DNA of 64,000 nt, taken from NCBI GenBank assembly GCA_003290165.1, contig QNQO01000545.1:372001-436000 (forward strand), written 5' to 3'. Source of the DNA: Berberis thunbergii. Lineage: Eukaryota > Streptophyta > Magnoliopsida > Ranunculales > Berberidaceae. The translations under genes and the position numbers were made by a program. Under the pieces are notes generated by a model that saw only the letters and a program-made list of their open reading frames with translations, was not told where the DNA came from and made no database searches. Shown here piece after piece: positions 58,151 to 64,000 of the stretch. Each line of letters opens with the position of its first letter. Position 1 is the first letter of the stretch.

Positions 58151-60035
58151 TAATTGCAACTCCAACAAATATTTGTTTCACAATGGAATTCTTATTTGCC
58201 ATATAAGAACAAAAATAATAAAAGTCAACAATAAGAGAAAGACAAATTAATCAAAAATCATAAAAGGCCTTCTCAATTACCAGTAAACCATTTGCGCACT
58301 TTCATAGTATTCCTTGTCAAAGTCTTCATTTTCGTATATGAATTAGACAAATTCTTTTCCTCAGGTAATGAGTACAAGTTAATCAAATATGGTGAAATCT
58401 GTAAAAAAAAAATTGTAATACTATCTCACTTTTGCGGAATAACCACGATAAAGAAGAGAAACCATAAGTCTTAAGTAAAGCAATACAAGGGCGAGGTGGG
58501 CAAGACAAGATCGACATGCAAGTTCTCCGGCAACTTGAAGAATATATTATCTCTCAATTACATTGACTATTATGGATTGGTTACATCACCAAATTTAGAA
58601 GAAGTTACTTGAAGTATAAACTAACCAACCGATCAAAACATCGAAAATAATGGTGAACTTAGAATCTTGTAGGAGCCCAGCTGTAAATGACCATGATAGG
58701 CGCTTGAATAACAGTTATTGTTTGATTTGACATTCACCATCTACCTCTTCCAGATACTCTCCACCACCATTCCTATTTCCACATCAACATCCAATACAAA
58801 AACTAAAAACCAAAACCCATATTCAAAATCAATTTAAAAAGTAAATCAATATTCAAATTCACAGAAAACACAACCCAACAAACAAAACTCAATTTTCATT
58901 TCACACCAAATAGCAAACCCACTATCAATTTTCATTTTGAAAAGTAAAACTACTCCGAACAAAAGACCCACATAACATAGTACATAAATAATCAACAATT
59001 GTATGTTTTTTGCTTCCTTATTTTCTCCCATGCCAGTGAACATAAAAAATGTGTAGAAAATTTAAACATACCAACTTTTTTTCCTGTTTATGTTAAATTA
59101 TGGTATTTGATGTAGTCATTTTTTGCTCTCTGTTTTGACTTAATCCCGCTGATCTGTTTGACCTGCACAAGTAGTACAATGAGCCATAGACCACCGCGGG
59201 GTGGCCAATGACACTTTGGTGCTAAAGTCAGATAAGGATTTGAGGATGGTGTAATGATGTACCTGAGAATTTGTAGCTTACCTTAGCTTACAAACCTTGT
59301 GTCTTATTTATAGTGCAATGAGTCCTGGTTTAACCAAGCCATTGTAGGCGTAGATTAGAGAGGAGATCTTCGTGGAGATCCCTCTCTAATTAGGAGTCAT
59401 GCTATAGGAGGGAAGTTCCCTGTTAGCTCTGTACTTCTAGATACGCAGGAGACAGTTCCCAATTCGAGAGCATTTCACGGAAGGGAGTTTCCTCGTGTGG
59501 AAGATACTCTGGTGTTTGTTTCCTAGTTGGAACAAAGAGCAGTTGTGGTTGCCCGTCCAAAGAAGATCCTCGAGATACTTGCTTGAAAAGGGCTTGCGGG
59601 TATCGATGATAGCTGTGAGACGTGTGGTCCTAGCATGCTGTAAGAGTCCGGGCTCGCCTGGTAGGTTGAAGTTGAGCGGGCTGAGAACTGCTCGGGCTAG
59701 ATCCGTATTGGGCTGTTGCTTGAACCTGTAGTTCCTCGAGACCATCATGACATGTGTACGGCTTAGGGGTGTGACCGTTTTTATGTATCATCTGCTACTC
59801 CCCCCGAGTTAGTGGTTCATCACATCAATTTGTTAAGTCATATCTGGAAGGGATGTGTCGCTCATATGATGATTGAATCTGAATCGTTGTTTGAGCCGCG
59901 CGCTGCATTAATTGAACGTGTTTTGGTTCAACGGAAAAGAGGCTTGAATCCACCTCCTATATAGGTCATCTGCAGTGCAGCGTCTGACTCTTCTACTTTT
60001 CTTGCTTTCAAAGATATCATTCTGATTAGAAGAGC
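58151..60035. other. Non-coding DNA upstream of the gag-like ORF
   Basis: No gene recognised. The later part (59160-60030, GC-richer) may be the LTR or leader of the large element whose gag-like ORF follows, but no LTR boundary or primer site was recognised. Confidence 0.4.
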
Positions 60036-60050
60036 TTGTTCGTCTTCCCC

Positions 60051-62554
60051 ATGGCCCGAGAAGATCTTCTTGACGATGCTGTCTTAGTCGAGGGCCTAGA
60101 GTTTTTTGAAAACAGGTTGTCGTATGAACCTAGTTTTACTGAGAATCGTACTAGGTTTGGAGTCCAAGAGGATCTGTCGTTGTACCTTCTAACGGGCGAC
60201 CATACGTCAATGTCGCCTCTAGATGGTATTATCTATTTAAACCGGGGGATGCTTCAAATTGGAGTGCATTTCCCAGTTATGGATGTGATCTGGGAGTTAT
60301 TAGATTTGCTAGGGATTCCCCCGGCTCAGTTGGGACCCAATGGATACAGGGTTAACCTCATGATTCTACTACGTGCTAAGGAGGTCGGCGTTAGTGTAAC
60401 ACTACAGGTGATCCAGTTGCTCTTCGCTTCTCAGGTGCAGAACAGTGCAGTCTGTAAGCTGAGGATGCCGAAGTACTTCGGTAGACTGCCTGATGACTTC
60501 AAGTTCTGGCAGAAATTTTGTTTCTTGGCCCCTACAGATTCGAAGTATTTCTGATACAAGGGTTGTCCGCTGGAATGATAATTCAAACCGCTTCATAAGT
60601 TCGACTCTTTTCTTGCAACTTTGATGTGTTTGACGATAAATTGACTAACCATTGCTCATGTTCTTCTGTATGGAGGTTCCCCACTACTCTCTTACTATGG
60701 AGGAGAGAACTACCATGGAGAAATTTTGTGACTTGCCTCAAAGGGAGGTGATTGATGTAATCAGAGTTTCCAACTTCGTTCGCAGTGGGCGTGGGACAAT
60801 TGGCACATTGCCCCCATGTTGTACCGAGAGGCGTGCATTAAGTCAAAAGATAGGGCCCCTTCCAGAAAGTGGAAGGTTGCTAGGGCCAATGCTCCTGTCT
60901 TGTCTGATGTGGAGGAGTCGTCTGAGACGCTTGCTTCCTTTATGAAGAAGAAGTCCCGTATTAGAACTGATTCATCTTTGATACGACCCACTCCACCGAG
61001 AAAGGAGAGCGAGTCTTCTATGCCTGTGGAGGCGGAGTCTAATGTTCCCAGTTTAGAGGAAGATTATCTGCGGTTTGCGGTAGTCACAGATGGGTCGAAA
61101 CATAGTGACGTGCAGGTCGAGGCTCTGAATGACTGTTTGGTGCTGGTTGCAATGGCGGCTTCTGCTTGCGCTGATTCGTGGGGGGTCGTTCCGATAGAAG
61201 GCCATTTTGAAGATTAGCCTGAGGTAGTGAAATCTGATCGCCCCAGTCATGATTTGTTTGAGAGTGGGTGTGGTACTGGCCGTGTTTTCTGTAGTCCGCG
61301 TGGTTCACCGTCTCCTCGAAGGCCATAGTTAGAAGTGTTGGAAGGTCATTTGGATTCCTCGCTTCCTCTTCTACCTCCGAATCCTGTTGAGTCGTCTAGC
61401 ATAAAAGGGTTGGCTGCTCTTGATAAAGGAAAAGCCACGGAGGAGAGTCTGAGGACGTTGATAACCATGAAGGGCGGTGCTGGGGTAGTTTCAGATCAGG
61501 GGACACTTCATCCTGATGCGCCGATAAGCCTATTTGCACCAAACTTGGTGAATATGAGCTCGCAGGTATGGCACTGAGAGGTGGATATAGAGAATGCTTC
61601 GAGGAAGCATACAAGCATGTGTCACAGTTGGTTGATGGACCACGCTCCGAAACCTGATGAGGATTTGCTTGAAGGGTGTATGGATAAGGGTTTGAAGTAA
61701 CTTATACTGGGTATGTCTCATATGAGCCACGCGGCCATTGCTGGAACGGAAGTCGAGGCAGCTCGTGAGTATACATTTTGGAGTATGTCTTCTCACATGT
61801 GCACACGCTGTATTTTGATGGGCTCTATGAAATTGTGCGGCTTAAGAAGCAGGCCGAAAAGATGCAGTTGGATCAATCAATTGTGGATGCTGAGGCTCAA
61901 AGGGCTCGTCTGGAGAACCTTGAGCACAAACTGGAAGAGACAACGTTCGAGAGGGACAAACTCAGGCAGGAGCTGGGCCAGATACGTCGAGAAGTCGAGG
62001 TTGCGTAGGAGGGTACAGATAAAGTGTGTTCTGAGCTGCAATCCTTTGCTGAACAGAATGCTCCAAAGGAAGCTGGTTGGGCCGCTGAGAAGCAACAGTT
62101 GGAATCTGAAGTGGATTTCTATGCTCGAGAAGCGAAGAAGACCGAAGACTAGCTGGAGCTAGGGTGGCATGAACTCTGTGTTGTGAAGAGCAATCTGGCC
62201 GCAAAACAATCTCAAATTGATGCGCTGATTGGTAAATTGGAGCTGCTGGAACGTGAACTTATTGATTCAAAGGTGTGAGAGGAAGAACTTCTCCAAGAAC
62301 AAGGCATATGTGAGTTCCGTTAGGTTGTACATGGCCGACTGGAGCTATTGTCGCTGATGAAGGAGGATCATCCGGAGTGGGACATTGATCATTATAAAAA
62401 GATGTCATATGTAGACTTGTCTATCTCTTCTGCGTCGTCGGACGATGAGGATTATTCGGTCTCTGACATTCAGGTTGAAGCGCATTTGGATGCAACTTCC
62501 TCCCCTATTTCTACTATACTTAACTCTTCCGTTTCAGTGCTTTCTCTTGATTAG
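60051..62554 (+). pseudogene. Gag-like coiled-coil ORF of a large gypsy-type element, broken
   Basis: The first frame (Met at 60051, MAREDLLDDAVLVEG) has YLNRGMLQIGVHFPVMDVIW and GIPPAQLGPNGYRVNLMILL. This is the signature of the plant domain often labelled putative gypsy-type transposase, an extra gag-like protein of large LTR elements. It stops at 60552-60554. Further pieces in other frames are Ser/Glu-rich (60816-61217, 61335-61577). From 61778 there is a heptad-rich coiled coil (RLKKQAEKMQLDQSIVDAEA and on) and an acidic Ser-rich end (62348-62554). Many stops interrupt it. Function in the family is unclear; structural or RNA-binding is inference. Confidence 0.72.
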
Positions 62555-62989
62555 GAACGATTTTGTGTGCTTGTACTCTTTCTGTCTTGACCATTAATGA
62601 AAACAATGTTATCTATTTTACGCCTTTTGTCTATATTGTATGTTTTTCTATTTTTCCTTATCGTCTTGCTTTGGCATAGGCTAGTTGAATCAATAGGACG
62701 TTGACTGGTCTGTCTGCGATAGAGGGCTTGACCGCTTTGTATTGTGAATGACCTGGGTAATTGCTTGTTTGTCTGACTAGTCTGCTGCAGCTGTTGCCTT
62801 GGGCGAGCTGTGGTGGCCAAGTGTACATGTCAGAGTCTTCGTGATGAGTTAGGCGCCATAAGCTCGGGTCGACATCCTAATTAGCTTTTATGCGAGGACC
62901 GGCTACACTATCTTTATATTCACACAAGTGGCCTCTTTTAATGTTAGGATGTCAATCCGTTTGAGCGTGAAAGTGCTGACTTGGCAAGA

Positions 62990-63760
62990 TTCATATTTGT
63001 ATCCGCTGGTTGAGAGGAACAACAAAGGTCGTATGGCAAGCTGCTTGAGACTCCCACCATCCGAATCATTTATGACCGAACATGGCAGGCGCCAGATTCA
63101 GGAAGTAAGGGTTTGGCGACCAGGCTGAATAGCAGTGGTTTCGTGGCAAGGCATCGGAATCAGTTCGAGACTTACTAGGCTTCCACCATCCGAATCATTT
63201 ATGATCAATCAAGGCGGACGATAGATTCGGGGAGCAAGGGTTTGGCGACAAGGCTGAAGAGCAGTGGTCCCATGGTAAGTCGTCAGAATTAGCTCGAGAC
63301 TAACTAGCTCCCACATTTCAAACCGTTGACGCCCTCCCGCGCGTTGGGGGCTACAAATTCAAGAGGGTTTGGTGATCATACTGAAAAACAGTGGTTCTGT
63401 AGCAAGCTGCCGGAATCTGTTCAGGACTGACTAGGCTCTTACCATCCAAATTATCTACACCTGAGTACACCTGGCTACAAATTTGGGAATGTTTCGGTGG
63501 TCGCACTGAAAAACATCGGTCCCGTGGCAAACCATCAAGATCAGTTCGGGACTGACTGGGCTCCCACCTTCTAGACTATTTACACCTTTGCGCTGAGGCT
63601 ATAAGTCTAGGGTTGGTGATTCAGCGGCCACGCTGAAGAGTGTGGGTCCCATAATGAGCTGTCGAAATCTGTTTGGGACAGACAGGGCTCCCACCTTCTG
63701 GCCTATTTACACCATCGCATTGGGGGCTACAAGTTCAGTGTTTGATAAGAAGCTTTCGTC
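62990..63760. repeat. Degenerate tandem repeats, about 127-bp period
   Basis: Units begin with CTGAARARCAGTGGTYYC-like sequence at 63125, 63254, 63381, 63506 and 63633. Each contains GGACTGACTAGGCTCCCACC and GGGGGCTACAAATTC variants. Spacings are 129, 127, 125 and 127 bp. A weaker unit precedes at about 62990. Confidence 0.88.
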
Positions 63761-64000
63761 GCTAGTCATCACTTGCTAGGCTTATCTGATTAGGTTCGGC
63801 GATCACTGTCTGCTAAGGGGCAATGATCCCTGGCAAGTCATCGTTACCGGGCGTGATAACACTGATTAGACTCCCACATCTTAAATCGTCGATGCCCTCG
63901 CTAGGCGGACTAGGTATCGGGATGAACTAGAAGCTATCATCATCTGTCATGGCTGACTAAGCTTGCCTGGTTTGAAAGGTGGTTCCTTCTGCTAAGGGGC
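63761..64000. repeat. Further related repeat units, cut by the window edge
   Basis: CTGCTAAGGGGC occurs near 63811 and again at the last bases, with CCCACATCTTAAATCGTCGA between. The wording continues that of the 127-bp array at a longer spacing of about 175 bp. Confidence 0.6.

Noticed and set aside
1..64000. CRISPR arrays, bacterial operons or phage genes
   Set aside because: Tandem repeats present have no spacer structure, and all coding pieces are plant or plant-transposon types.

Overview
The window is nuclear DNA of a flowering plant. Overall it is AT-rich and has no bacterial gene organisation. The recognisable coding pieces are plant families (WNK and PAS/Raf-type kinases, a PPR-DYW protein, an NFD4-like transporter, plastid HSP90) split by GT-AG introns, and most of the rest is plant transposable elements. 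The species cannot be named from the sequence. I see no rRNA or tRNA genes, no organelle inserts and no clearly intact ordinary host gene. The window reads as a repeat-rich stretch of nested mobile elements and gene relics.

Layout. 1-9 kb: mostly featureless, with a LINE relic (about 3.4-3.8 kb), a tRNA-derived SINE with perfect target duplications (4.2-4.4 kb) and an NFD4-like gene relic (6.7-7.1 kb). 9.07-14.02 kb: a Ty1/copia retrotransposon on the minus strand. Its two 224-bp LTRs look identical, but it lacks gag and carries a nonsense codon, a frameshift and an altered reverse-transcriptase active site. 14-18.5 kb: copia LTR relics and local duplications. 18.5-20.04 kb: a broken PPR-DYW gene. 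20.96-21.89 kb: a hAT-type element with an exact 8-bp target duplication. 22-25.2 kb: small inverted-repeat elements, a degenerate minisatellite, a 5'-truncated retro-insert and a hAT-like MITE.

26.17-34.88 kb: the most interesting part, a CACTA (En/Spm-type) element of about 8.7 kb. It has CACTACAA ends, a TTA target duplication and palindromic subterminal repeats. It carries no transposase but holds host gene fragments: WNK kinase exons fused inside one exon to a PAS/Raf-type kinase gene whose remaining ten exons all stay in frame, an LRR exon, the last two exons of a plastid HSP90 gene, and exon-like pieces I cannot identify.

35-40 kb: non-coding, repeat-like DNA. 40.4-50.8 kb: a cluster of related, decayed L1-type LINEs (DUF4283/zinc-knuckle ORF1, endonuclease, RT, RNase H), one split by a second hAT-type element at 47.17-48.03 kb. 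50.8-56.2 kb: a CACTA-like terminus, a duplicated segment, a processed pseudogene with a 28-base A-tail, an LTR/PBS relic and a miniature TRIM element next to a SINE. 57.6-58.15 kb: an RTE-type LINE 3' end and a SINE relic. 60-62.6 kb: a decayed gag-like coiled-coil ORF of a large LTR element. 63-64 kb: tandem repeats of about 127 bp running towards the window edge.

The genes do not form a pathway. What links them is mobilisation: several elements (copia, hAT, CACTA, SINE, TRIM) have no transposition proteins of their own, so enzymes supplied from elsewhere in the genome must have moved them.
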